From JANRJY01 sp033763735 (GTDB lineage Bacteria > Bacteroidota > Bacteroidia > Cytophagales > UBA9547), in NCBI GenBank assembly GCA_033763735.1, contig JANRJY010000080.1, positions 16,913-80,912 on the forward strand: a stretch of DNA of 64,000 nucleotides, given 5' to 3'. Positions 28,230 through 36,974 of the stretch are shown here, one piece after another. The stretch's first letter is position 1; each line of letters begins with the position of its first letter. The notes under the pieces are model-generated. The model made no database searches. It was not told the DNA's origin and saw nothing but the letters and a program-made list of their open reading frames with translations. Made by a program: the position numbers and the translations under genes.

Positions 28230-29996
28230 ATGAAATCTTCAAAAAGAAAAGCTCTTGTTTATATTATTATGTGTTTGTTTACACACTTTACATTTGCTGA
28301 TATTACGATTACAATATCCGGTTTTGCTTTTCACCCAAGTTCTGCTTCACTTACAATTGGTGAAGTTATCAATTTTATAAATCTTGACCCAAATGGCCAT
28401 TCGGTTCAATATGTTTCAGGAGGAACTGCTTTTAGTACAACAGCAACAATGGGACAAAATGGTACAGCCCAAATCACGCCAGTTTCTACAGGCACTTATA
28501 ATTATAGATGCGGTATTCATGGTAGTATGACTGGATCATTTACAGTAAATCCACCTCCCCCATCTATTTCCACTTCTGGATTAGGTAATTTAACTTATTG
28601 CGGAGGCAATATTACAGTTCCTTATTCAAGTTCAGGCACCTTTAATTCAGGTAATATCTTTTCTGTTGAGCTGTCAGACGCCTCAGGAAGTTTTACAAAT
28701 GCTACCATTCTATCTACAGTTTCAACAACCACAAGCGATATTACCGTATCAGTACCTTCTGGAGCGAAAGGAACCGCATACAGAGTGAGGGTAAAAGCTT
28801 CTGACCCTGTAATTGTTGGATCAAATAACGGTCAGGATATTTCACTTAACTTTTCGGCTACGCCAAATTATGGAACTTCCATATTACCTCAAGGAGCCAT
28901 TTGTACAGGTAATAATGTAACTTTTACCGGTTCCACTTCTAATATAACTTCTCCTTCATTTAGTTGGTATTTCAACAACTCAATAGTAGGCTCTAATACA
29001 ACTTATGTCAGAACTAATATGCAAAATAATGATATAGGGTTTTTGGTTATTTCAGGCACAACACAAGGCTGTAATCCAATTGCTTATAATATAACCACCT
29101 CAAGTTATATAGCTACAGTTTCGGGAGCAGTTACACCTACTTTACAAATATCAGGTTTGTCAACTTTTTGTGTTGGTACGCCTTTAACTATTTCCGGCAT
29201 TCCAAATGGGGGTGGAGCTAACCCTGTTTTCAAATTGTATATTAATTCACAATTATACACAACAGGAAATAATCCTTTCACAATTATTCCTGCCTCTGTA
29301 ACGGGAATATTTACAACTACATCCTTGGTTTCAGCTACAATGGAATCTTCTCTTTCATGTGCTACGGTACAATCTGTGACTTCAAATGTATTGACTGTAA
29401 CTGCAAATAATATACCTAATACACCCTTAATTTCATTAGCTAGAACATTAGTATTATGCCCTCTAACTAACCCTTGTTGTAATGATGTTTGGTTAATAAG
29501 TTCTGAAACTAATGGTATTCAATGGCTTTTAACTTCTTCTGGAATTATATCAGGTGCAACAAACAATGAATTAACTCCTACTATATCAGGTACTTATAAA
29601 GTAATAAGAACGGTAAATGGTTGTAGTTCAACATCAGATGGATATAACTTTACCAAATGTGAAAATTCTACAACGGTTTCAACTGTTTCAAATCCTGAAA
29701 TTGCTGAAGAAAACACCATCACTATTTACCCAAATCCGGCACAACAAAAGCTTTTTATTGCCACGGGAGGTGGCATCAAAAAAGGTGATATTGAGATATT
29801 TATTTTCAATGAACATGGAAAGTTAATCATGAAAAAGAAATTTGTAGAAGGGATATGCAAAGGTGGTAAAGGTGCTTTGTGTGAATGCCCGGGAACTACT
29901 GAAATAGATATTAGTAGTTTAACTTCAGGAATTTACCTAATATTGGTAAAAAACACTGACGACATATTAGAAACGAAAAGAATATTTAAAGAATAG
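28230..29996 (+). CDS. secreted cupredoxin-domain protein with T9SS type A sorting domain
   Basis: A 588-residue exported protein. After a signal peptide (1-23) there is a plastocyanin-like domain with all four type-1 copper ligands visible: His57 (NGHSV) and Cys94, His97, Met100 (YRCGIHGSM). Several beta-sandwich Ig-like modules follow (about 105-480). The C-terminus is a type A T9SS sorting domain (TITIYPNPAQQKLFIA ... ISSLTSGIYLILV). An unusual Cys-containing insert (GICKGGKGALCECPG) lies inside this sorting domain. Expected location: cell surface or secreted, with a copper-binding electron-transfer or redox role. Confidence 0.85.
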   Translation: MKSSKRKALVYIIMCLFTHFTFADITITISGFAFHPSSASLTIGEVINFINLDPNGHSVQYVSGGTAFSTTATMGQNGTAQITPVSTGTYNYRCGIHGSMTGSFTVNPPPPSISTSGLGNLTYCGGNITVPYSSSGTFNSGNIFSVELSDASGSFTNATILSTVSTTTSDITVSVPSGAKGTAYRVRVKASDPVIVGSNNGQDISLNFSATPNYGTSILPQGAICTGNNVTFTGSTSNITSPSFSWYFNNSIVGSNTTYVRTNMQNNDIGFLVISGTTQGCNPIAYNITTSSYIATVSGAVTPTLQISGLSTFCVGTPLTISGIPNGGGANPVFKLYINSQLYTTGNNPFTIIPASVTGIFTTTSLVSATMESSLSCATVQSVTSNVLTVTANNIPNTPLISLARTLVLCPLTNPCCNDVWLISSETNGIQWLLTSSGIISGATNNELTPTISGTYKVIRTVNGCSSTSDGYNFTKCENSTTVSTVSNPEIAEENTITIYPNPAQQKLFIATGGGIKKGDIEIFIFNEHGKLIMKKKFVEGICKGGKGALCECPGTTEIDISSLTSGIYLILVKNTDDILETKRIFKE

Positions 29997-30096
29997 TATT
30001 TTTGTTATTTAATTCGAAAAATAGTCTCCAAAGTGAGACAATGTATTTTTTCATGAACAAGTTTTTATTAACAAAAACCTGCTATAATTATTTTCG

Positions 30097-30104
30097 TACC
30101 TTTG
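30097..30104 (+). promoter_or_regulatory. -7 promoter box TACCTTTG
   Basis: Exact TAnnTTTG match 20 bases before the ATG of the aspartic protease gene at 30124. Confidence 0.5.
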
Positions 30105-30123
30105 TTTTTGTAAATGTTACAAT

Positions 30124-30501
30124 ATGTCGGTTATAAAAAATCCACTATTATTTGTTGGCTCCAAAGGAGAAAAAACTCTTTATGCACTTTTTGATAGCGG
30201 GGCCAACCTTAGTTGCATAAGTCCCAATTTTGTCGATGAATTGGCCATAAAAGAACATCTTGGAAGAATAAGACGAATAGCAACTGCATCTGAGGGTCAT
30301 TTTATCGAAATAGAATACGCAGTTCGATTAGATTTTTATATGAATGACGTACTTCTTAGTGATGAATTTTTGGTAGTTCCGGGTTTGAGTGAAGAAGTAA
30401 TAATTGGTGCAGCTACAATGCAAAAATGGCGTATTAAATTAGATTTTGAACATGATTTAGCATTAGTAGACCCTAAAGTTGCCAGAATGCAATTAATTTA
30501 A
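30124..30501 (+). CDS. retropepsin-like (clan AA) aspartic protease domain protein
   Basis: A 125-residue single-domain protein with the active-site motif ALFDSGANLSCI (Asp24-Ser25-Gly26), the hydrophobic flap-like region and the second conserved segment 'EEVIIGAATMQKWRIKLDFE'. This matches the pattern of bacterial retroviral-type aspartic proteases that act as homodimers. Substrates in bacteria are mostly unknown. It has its own -7 promoter box. A broken relative lies at 9838. The following 180-base gap shows no gene. Confidence 0.75.
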   Translation: MSVIKNPLLFVGSKGEKTLYALFDSGANLSCISPNFVDELAIKEHLGRIRRIATASEGHFIEIEYAVRLDFYMNDVLLSDEFLVVPGLSEEVIIGAATMQKWRIKLDFEHDLALVDPKVARMQLI

Positions 30502-30681
30502 TTACTTATATGCAACTTCTCTGAAGGTAGTCAATTGTGTTGTATGTTTTTAAAAATGTTTACTGAAAAAGCAATCTTACAACTTATAACTTACAGCAAA
30601 TAATAGTAATTTATCTTATTTTGGAATCTTATTTTTTTAAGGTTTGTTGTAACTTGCAAACTTTATTTATACGCATATTTC

Positions 30682-31473
30682 ATGTTTAATTTCTCAATTA
30701 CACCGGCTGTTCGCAATCTGCTGTTAATCAACTTGGTAGTTTTCATTACAGATAAGTTTGTATTTGATTTAACCAATTTATTTGGACTCCGATACATCTA
30801 TGGTAGTGAATTTTATCCTTTTCAATTTTTCACATACATGTTTCTACATGCCGATTTCAGCCATATCTTCTTCAATATGTTTGCCTTGTTTATGTTTGGC
30901 CCATTGCTCGAACGATTTTGGGGACCAAAAAAATTTCTGATTTTTTACATTATTACAGGCATTGGTGGTGGAGTTATATATAGTATTATTACTTTCTACA
31001 ACATGTATGATTTGCAAAGTGCAATCAATTTGTATTTGCAAGATCCCAATCCTGACAAATTCACCATTTTCATGGACAAATACGCCAAAGGGATATATCA
31101 TGCCAATTATAATTTCATCAATCGATTTGCCGAAAACCCTACAGATCAGGGAATGATTCAGGAAAGCATTGATTTTGTAAAAGTTTTGTTTGATCGCAAA
31201 GCCAATGCCCCTTTAATTGGTGCATCCGGATGTGTATTTGGGGTATTAATGGCCTTTGGCATGCTTTTCCCAAATACAGAATTATTTATTTTCCCATTAC
31301 CCGTTCCGATAAAAGCATGGTTATACGTAACTTTTTACGGTCTTATAGAGTTATATGCTGGAGTAAGAGCACAAGAAGGTGACAATGTTGCTCATTTTGC
31401 ACATATAGGCGGAATGGTATTTGCATACATCATGATTCGATTGTGGAAATCAAGAAGAGATGAATTTTATTGA
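30682..31473 (+). CDS. rhomboid-family intramembrane serine protease
   Basis: A 263-residue six-helix rhomboid. Catalytic Ser182 lies in LIGASGCVFG and the catalytic His is most likely His241 (AHFAHIGG). The HxxxxHxxxN motif (His56, His61, Asn65) is present. A 65-residue hydrophilic loop (about 108-172) separates the second membrane helix from the GASG helix, longer than usual. It cleaves membrane proteins within the bilayer. It is followed 54 bases later by a second rhomboid; tandem pairs are common in Bacteroidota. Expected location: inner membrane. Confidence 0.9.
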   Translation: MFNFSITPAVRNLLLINLVVFITDKFVFDLTNLFGLRYIYGSEFYPFQFFTYMFLHADFSHIFFNMFALFMFGPLLERFWGPKKFLIFYIITGIGGGVIYSIITFYNMYDLQSAINLYLQDPNPDKFTIFMDKYAKGIYHANYNFINRFAENPTDQGMIQESIDFVKVLFDRKANAPLIGASGCVFGVLMAFGMLFPNTELFIFPLPVPIKAWLYVTFYGLIELYAGVRAQEGDNVAHFAHIGGMVFAYIMIRLWKSRRDEFY

Positions 31474-31527
31474 ATGGATTATTAAAAATGCCTAACTTAG
31501 ATATTAAGATTGAATTTTGAATATTAA

Positions 31528-32424
31528 ATGAATAGTTTTCTAGAGGATTTAAGAAATAATTTTACAAAATCCGGCAGTAGCCTGAATCAGATAATCATTA
31601 TTAATTTGGTGGTTTTTTTGGTATTAATTGTGATGAAAGTGATTCTCACAATTTCCGGAGTTAACGAAATTTATCACATTATATCCAATTACATTTTTCT
31701 TCCTGCATATTTCATGGAGTTTGCATTCAAACCATGGACTATTATTACTTACTTTTTTACCCATGAAGAATTCTTTCATATACTTTTTAATATGATTTTT
31801 TTATATTGGTTTGGTCAGTTAATTACAGAGTTCTTAGGAAACAAGCGACTAGTCAATTTGTATATCTTGGGCGGTATCGCTGGAGGCATTTTATATCTGG
31901 TCATGTATAATACGATTCCCTATTTTTCAGTAAAAGCTTATAATACAGCACTTTTAGGAGCTTCAGGTGCAGTGTATGCGGTAGTATTGGGAGCAGCCAC
32001 TTTGTTGCCTGATTATACTTTTTATTTGATATTTATTGGGCCGGTCCGAATCAAATATATCGCTGCAGCTTATTTGATTTTATCTTTTGCTCAAATGATA
32101 GGTCCCAATGCCGGAGGCAATATTGCGCACTTAGGAGGCGGCATAATGGGCATGTTATATATATGGCAACTTCGAAGAGGTAACGATTGGGGAAAACCCA
32201 TCGAAAAAATGTCTTCTTTTTTTAATGATTTGTTTAAACCACGACCCAAAATTGAAGTATCTTATAAATCAACAACTAAAAAGAAAATGGTTAGCAATGA
32301 TGATGATATTTCACAGGCAGAATTGGATGCCATACTAGACAAAATATCAAAATTCGGATATGAAAAATTAACCAAAGAAGAAAAACAAAAACTGTTCAAA
32401 GCCAGTCAAAGTACACATATTTAG
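31528..32424 (+). CDS. rhomboid-family protease with DUF6576-type C-terminal tail
   Basis: A 298-residue rhomboid: Ser146 in LLGASGAVYA and His201 in IAHLGGG form the dyad, with the HEEFFHILFN motif around residues 79-88. After the last membrane helix an 80-residue cytoplasmic tail ends in an acidic/helical motif (ISQAELDAILDKISKFG...LTKEEKQKLFKAS), as in the DUF6576 extension of Bacteroidota rhomboids. Co-directional with the preceding rhomboid and the next two genes (18- and 9-base gaps), so probably one operon ending with menA. Confidence 0.9.
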   Translation: MNSFLEDLRNNFTKSGSSLNQIIIINLVVFLVLIVMKVILTISGVNEIYHIISNYIFLPAYFMEFAFKPWTIITYFFTHEEFFHILFNMIFLYWFGQLITEFLGNKRLVNLYILGGIAGGILYLVMYNTIPYFSVKAYNTALLGASGAVYAVVLGAATLLPDYTFYLIFIGPVRIKYIAAAYLILSFAQMIGPNAGGNIAHLGGGIMGMLYIWQLRRGNDWGKPIEKMSSFFNDLFKPRPKIEVSYKSTTKKKMVSNDDDISQAELDAILDKISKFGYEKLTKEEKQKLFKASQSTHI

Positions 32425-32441
32425 ATTCTTAAAAAGCTGAT

Positions 32442-32813
32442 ATGTCAAATATTCGTTTATACGGAACCTTCGAATTAAAAGGAGATATTTTGGAGGTTAT
32501 TTACCCATCGTTTGAACCAAGTGTTGAAGAGTACAAAGATTACCTGAAACGATTGGATACTTTCATTCTAAATGATAAAAAAATTAATATCATTTATGAT
32601 ACTACCAATTCAAAATATCTTTCTGCGGATAATCGAATTTTACAAAGTAATTGGATTAAACTGCGTCAAAAAGAATTAAAAGAAAACGTAAAAATGATGT
32701 ATTTCATTATTCCATCTTTACCAGTCCGATTAGTTTTAAAAACGATATTGGCATTTAGCCCCCTACCATGCCCACACGAAGTTGTAAAAGACCGAAGCGA
32801 AATCAAATTATAA
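32442..32813 (+). CDS. small STAS/SpoIIAA-like protein, function unknown
   Basis: A 123-residue soluble protein. The alternating pattern (ILEVIYPSFEPSVEEYKDYL, 'INIIYDTTNSKYLSAD', 'VKMMYFIIPSLPVRLVLKTI') resembles STAS/SpoIIAA-like domains, which often bind membranes or partner proteins. No catalytic motif is visible. It sits between a rhomboid and menA with tight spacing, suggesting co-expression only. Confidence 0.5.
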   Translation: MSNIRLYGTFELKGDILEVIYPSFEPSVEEYKDYLKRLDTFILNDKKINIIYDTTNSKYLSADNRILQSNWIKLRQKELKENVKMMYFIIPSLPVRLVLKTILAFSPLPCPHEVVKDRSEIKL

Positions 32814-32822
32814 TTTATTTGC

Positions 32823-33722
32823 ATGAGTAGCATACAAAATTGGATTTCCGCTGCCCGACCTAGAACACTTCCTTTGGCAGTTTCAGGAATTATTATGGGT
32901 AATTTTTTAGCCTTTTCTTACAAAAAATTTGACCTAACAATTGCCTTTATTTCAATTCTTACGGCTGTATTTCTACAAATATTATCCAACCTTGCCAACG
33001 ATTATGGCGATACGCAACACGGAGCAGATAACGAACTTAGAAGCGGTCCTTCAAGAGCAGTACAGTCAGGAGCCATAACTGCCTCCCAAATGAAAGTCGG
33101 CATGGCTATTGCTGCTTTATTATCGTTGACTTCCGGTTTGTTTTTAATTTACTTTTCTTTTGGGCTATTCACCGCCAATTTCAATATTTTTCTGACTTTA
33201 GGTTTATTATCAATTGTTGCGGCATATAGTTACACAGCAGGAATTTTGCCTTACGGATACAAAGGACTGGGCGATTTGAGTGTATTTCTGTTTTTTGGAC
33301 CTGTCGCAGTTGCAGGAAGCTATTTTTTACAAACCCATAATTTAGATATTTTAATATTTCTTCCTGCGTTATCTGTTGGCTTACTTTCTGTAGCCGTGCT
33401 CAACTTAAATAATATGCGTGATGTATTGCCTGATGCAGCTGCAGGAAAGGTTACTATTCCATTGAAGTTAGGTCTTCAAAAAGCAGGGTTTTATCATTTT
33501 GGATTAATATTGTTCGCCTTTTTAGGGGCAATCACTTTTCATATTTTAATTGCCGGACTTCAAAAATGGATGCTTTTTTTAGTAACCATCATCATTTTCG
33601 GGAACACTCTTAAAGTAGTATTACGCCAACCCGAACCACAACTTTTGGACCCTTTGCTAAAGAAAACAGCTTTAGGCACACTAGCTTTTGTATTGCTTTT
33701 TGGAATTGGGATAATTATTTAA
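32823..33722 (+). CDS. menA: 1,4-dihydroxy-2-naphthoate polyprenyltransferase
   Basis: A 299-residue UbiA-superfamily membrane enzyme with about eight helices. The first Asp-rich motif reads NLANDYGDTQHGAD, and the adjacent 'RSGPSRAVQSGAIT' is characteristic of MenA. The second motif is 'NLNNMRDVLPDAAAGK'. It joins the polyprenyl tail to DHNA in menaquinone synthesis, the same pathway as menE at 25761. Its stop overlaps that of the convergent DUF2490 gene by eight bases. Confidence 0.9.
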   Translation: MSSIQNWISAARPRTLPLAVSGIIMGNFLAFSYKKFDLTIAFISILTAVFLQILSNLANDYGDTQHGADNELRSGPSRAVQSGAITASQMKVGMAIAALLSLTSGLFLIYFSFGLFTANFNIFLTLGLLSIVAAYSYTAGILPYGYKGLGDLSVFLFFGPVAVAGSYFLQTHNLDILIFLPALSVGLLSVAVLNLNNMRDVLPDAAAGKVTIPLKLGLQKAGFYHFGLILFAFLGAITFHILIAGLQKWMLFLVTIIIFGNTLKVVLRQPEPQLLDPLLKKTALGTLAFVLLFGIGIII

Positions 33723-34569
33723 CGCTATTTTCAGGTAAAACTGCAGGTATATCCATATTAACTGCTACTTTTTTCGTAAAATCCAAATTGTAAGTGACTC
33801 CAACCAAAAAACCTGTATTATATTCAAAAATCGGAATGGTGGATGCAGTTTTATCATACGTATTCAAGGTTCTTGCTTTTTGCACTATTTGAGACAAAAA
33901 CCCAGCTTCTATTCTGAAATTCTTGTGTACTCTGAAACCTAATCCAAAATTAAATCGATTTTGATCAAATACATTGGCACCCACATTATATCCAGCACCA
34001 ATCAATATTTCATCAAATGAATGCAAGTAAAATTCTTTATCATCAATAGTTTTGCCTTGTAAGGGCATTGCCACTCTGAATCTATATCTGAATCGCATCA
34101 TAAATCGCCATTCATCTTTTCTTAAGTTTCCATCAGCATCGTACAAGTTGCCCAACCATCTTTCTTCTAATTTGAGCCTATGGTTTACTTCAAATATTCC
34201 GGTATTGTTTTTAATCAATAAATCTTGATATATGCGATGCTCCGGAAATGCCTGATCTTCACCTGCTTTGTTAGGCACCGATATAGGATATTTGCCATAA
34301 GGAAATGTTTGTGCTTGTGCATAACCAACAGTAACCATTGCATTTTCATGAATATTATAATTAACACCAAACCGAGCTAACGATTGCTGCCATGTAAGAA
34401 TAAAGTCATCTCTGCGCCATTGATATTCTGTATGAATGCTCCATTTTTTAGCAATTTTATGATCGCCAAAATAGCCATACCAACCAATTTCGTTATCAAC
34501 TGAACTTCTGGGCTGAGCAAATGAAATTCCGTATATTAAAATAGAGATGAGAATTAAATTATTGTACAT
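33715..34569 (-). CDS. DUF2490 outer-membrane beta-barrel protein
   Basis: A 284-residue exported protein with a signal peptide (1-18, ends in SFAQ) and the DUF2490 pattern: 'GWYGYFGDHKIAKKWSIHTEYQWRRDD', 'WQQSLARFGVNY', 'EHRIYQDLL', 'HRLKLEERWLGNL' and alternating aromatic strands to the C-terminus. This is a barrel-like family of unknown function widespread in Bacteroidota. Single gene. Confidence 0.85.
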   Translation of the reverse strand: MYNNLILISILIYGISFAQPRSSVDNEIGWYGYFGDHKIAKKWSIHTEYQWRRDDFILTWQQSLARFGVNYNIHENAMVTVGYAQAQTFPYGKYPISVPNKAGEDQAFPEHRIYQDLLIKNNTGIFEVNHRLKLEERWLGNLYDADGNLRKDEWRFMMRFRYRFRVAMPLQGKTIDDKEFYLHSFDEILIGAGYNVGANVFDQNRFNFGLGFRVHKNFRIEAGFLSQIVQKARTLNTYDKTASTIPIFEYNTGFLVGVTYNLDFTKKVAVNMDIPAVLPENSVK

Positions 34570-34675
34570 AGACTTACAATTTATGGTTGCAAATAAAGCA
34601 CTTTAAGTGCAATGAAATATTAAAGGTTAATTAATAAGAAATTAAAAATCAATAAAAGTTTGCTTAATATTGATT

Positions 34676-35077
34676 ATGAAACTAACTCATTTAATTAATA
34701 AGCCGGTTGAAGTTGTATTTTCTTATCTTACTGATATGCAAAAATTCACATCTGTACATCCTGTTATTTCCAAAATCAACCATTTATATAGTAATACTTA
34801 CATGGTGTATGAAACTTTGAATTTTGGATTTGTTCCAATTTCATTTACTTACCCGGTAACGGTTGAAAGCGATTTTGATAAAAAAATAGTGATAATCAAA
34901 GCTAAAGTTATGGGAATGAGCGATATAAAAATGACTTTTGTGCTTTCAGATAAAAAAAACAGGTCGCTAATTGATGAAAGCATCGAAATATCAAGCATAT
35001 TACCTATCAAAAGTATTATTCAAAATATTTTCAAAAAACAACATTTAGTATTATTTCAAAACATTGAAAATCAATAA
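34676..35077 (+). CDS. SRPBCC-family protein
   Basis: A 133-residue protein with the START/Bet v1-like SRPBCC layout: 'HLINKPVEVVFSYLTDMQKF' (helix-grip start), then strands ('GFVPISFTYPVTVESDF', 'IVIIKAKVMGM'). These bind hydrophobic ligands in the cavity. The ATG at 34676 is chosen over a TTG two codons upstream. It lies seven bases before the PaiB-family gene, likely co-transcribed. Confidence 0.7.
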   Translation: MKLTHLINKPVEVVFSYLTDMQKFTSVHPVISKINHLYSNTYMVYETLNFGFVPISFTYPVTVESDFDKKIVIIKAKVMGMSDIKMTFVLSDKKNRSLIDESIEISSILPIKSIIQNIFKKQHLVLFQNIENQ

Positions 35078-35084
35078 TTTAAGC

Positions 35085-35708
35085 ATGTATATTCCAAACC
35101 ATTTCAAAACAGAAAACAAAGATGAAATAATCGATTTTGTTAAGAAATATAGTTTTGCGACAATAGTTACTGTAAAAAACAATATTCCTTCAGCTACTCA
35201 TATTCCTTTTGCAGTTCAAGAAGAAAATAATGAAATTATTTTGTACGCACATTTCGCAAAAGGCAATCCACAAGTGAATGAATTATTAGAAAATAATGTA
35301 CTAGTTATTTTTGCTGAACCACACGCTTATATTTCACCCAAAAATTATGAAGGCGAACAAAATGTACCCACTTGGAATTATATGGCGGTGCATTTATATG
35401 GAACAGCAGAACTAATTTTAGACCAAAACAAAAAAATTGAAATGATGGAGTTAACGATTTCAACATTTGAAAGTGAATATTTGACGCAATGGAGTCAATT
35501 GTCAAACGACTATAAGCAAAAAATGTTAAATGGCATAGTAGCATTCAAAATCAAAGTCAACGATATACAAGCTAAGAAAAAACTAAGTCAGAACAGAAGT
35601 GCTTATGAAAGAACCAACATTATAAATACGCTAAAAAACAGCGAATTAACTAGCGAAAATGCAATTTCTGAACTGATGCATAAAAACGAAGAATTCTTAA
35701 AAGAATAA
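35085..35708 (+). CDS. FMN-binding negative transcriptional regulator, PaiB family
   Basis: A 207-residue split-barrel FMN-binding protein. The N-terminus MYIPNHFK is diagnostic of PaiB. 'SFATIVTVKNNIPSATHIPF', 'HFAKGNPQ' and 'YISPKNYE...VPTWNYMAVHLYG' are conserved core motifs. The start is the ATG at 35085, not the TTG at 35064. In Bacillus, PaiB represses sporulation and protease genes; in Bacteroidota the role is unclear and may be enzymatic. The stop overlaps the upstream GH43 ATG option at 35708. Confidence 0.87.
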   Translation: MYIPNHFKTENKDEIIDFVKKYSFATIVTVKNNIPSATHIPFAVQEENNEIILYAHFAKGNPQVNELLENNVLVIFAEPHAYISPKNYEGEQNVPTWNYMAVHLYGTAELILDQNKKIEMMELTISTFESEYLTQWSQLSNDYKQKMLNGIVAFKIKVNDIQAKKKLSQNRSAYERTNIINTLKNSELTSENAISELMHKNEEFLKE

Positions 35709-35755
35709 TGCTTCAAAATCACGATAAATATTCTCAAAAAATAAAATACACCCAA

Positions 35756-36901
35756 ATGAATAAAATTACAAAAGTCATTATCATTATTTTACAAATTGCT
35801 TCTACTCAAGTCATTTTTAGCCAAAACACTGATTTTCAATCTGGTAGTATTTGGAAAGACAATAATGGTATTCACATTAATGCACATGGCGGTGGCATTT
35901 TATATTTTAAGCACACATATTTCTGGTATGGGGAGCATAAAATAGAAGGAACCAAAGGGAATGCTGCCTGGGTAGGTGTTCATGTGTACTCTTCAAAGGA
36001 TTTATATAACTGGACCGATAGTGGAATTGCATTACCAGTTGTTAAAAACGATTCACTAAATGAAATTTCTGAAGGTTGTGTATTAGAAAGACCTAAAGTA
36101 ATCTATAATTCTAAAACCAAAAAATTCGTAATGTGGTTTCATCTCGAATTAAGAGGGAAGGGTTATGATGCGGCACGTGCAGGTGTTGCTATTGCTGATA
36201 AACCTACTGGACCTTTTACATATTTAAAAAGTTTCAGACCGAATGCCGGATATTGGCCAATAAACGTACAACCCTTTCATAAACAACCTGTTGGTAAGGA
36301 TATCAAAGACAAATATTGTGGTGGCAAAGGATGCCTTCCTGCTCATGTAGATACTGTGAATATATTAGGTAGAGATTTCAAAGGTGGCCAAATGTCGCGC
36401 GATATGAATCTTTTTGTCGATACTGATGCAAAAGCTTATTTGATATCCGCCTCTGAAGAAAATAGTACGACTCACATTTCACAATTAACTGACGACTACC
36501 TGAGTACATCAGGTAAATATGTGCGAATATTCCCAAACAGATATATGGAAGCCGGTACGATTTTCAAAACTAGTTCAGGCATCTATTTTTTTATGGCTTC
36601 CGATTGTACCGGCTGGAGTCCTAATGCGGCTCGTTCTGCTTGGACTACTAATATTTTTGGACCTTGGACCGAAATTGGAAACCCGGCTACTGGACCCGAT
36701 TCAGCGCTGACCTTTCGCTCACAAAGTACATTTATACTTCCTTATAAAGGCAAAAAAGATGCATTTATTTATATGGGCGACCGTTGGAATCCTGACAATG
36801 CCATTGATGGCAGATATGTTTGGCTGCCTATTAAGTTAAGTAAAAACAAATTTCAAATCAGTTGGATGGACAAATGGGATTTGGAGTATCTTTACAAATG
36901 A
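35756..36901 (+). CDS. secreted glycoside hydrolase family 43-like protein
   Basis: A 381-residue exported protein; the ATG at 35756 gives a clean signal peptide (1-22 ending IFSQ) while the ATG at 35708 would add 16 hydrophilic residues. Motifs 'NAHGGGILYFKHTYFWYGE', 'WVGVHVYSSKDLYNW' and 'LERPKVIYNSKTKKFVMW' match five-bladed GH43 enzymes close to the exo-beta-1,3-galactanase subfamily (GH43_24). It probably removes galactose (or arabinose/xylose) from plant or algal polysaccharides. It converges on the GH29 gene at 36975; together with the AraC gene this is a small glycan-use locus. No SusCD pair is nearby. Confidence 0.83.
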   Translation: MNKITKVIIIILQIASTQVIFSQNTDFQSGSIWKDNNGIHINAHGGGILYFKHTYFWYGEHKIEGTKGNAAWVGVHVYSSKDLYNWTDSGIALPVVKNDSLNEISEGCVLERPKVIYNSKTKKFVMWFHLELRGKGYDAARAGVAIADKPTGPFTYLKSFRPNAGYWPINVQPFHKQPVGKDIKDKYCGGKGCLPAHVDTVNILGRDFKGGQMSRDMNLFVDTDAKAYLISASEENSTTHISQLTDDYLSTSGKYVRIFPNRYMEAGTIFKTSSGIYFFMASDCTGWSPNAARSAWTTNIFGPWTEIGNPATGPDSALTFRSQSTFILPYKGKKDAFIYMGDRWNPDNAIDGRYVWLPIKLSKNKFQISWMDKWDLEYLYK

Positions 36902-36974
36902 ATACTTAAATAATTATTACTGGGTTTCAATCTTTTATTTTTCATACTACTTACTTCAATAATAAATAATTTAT

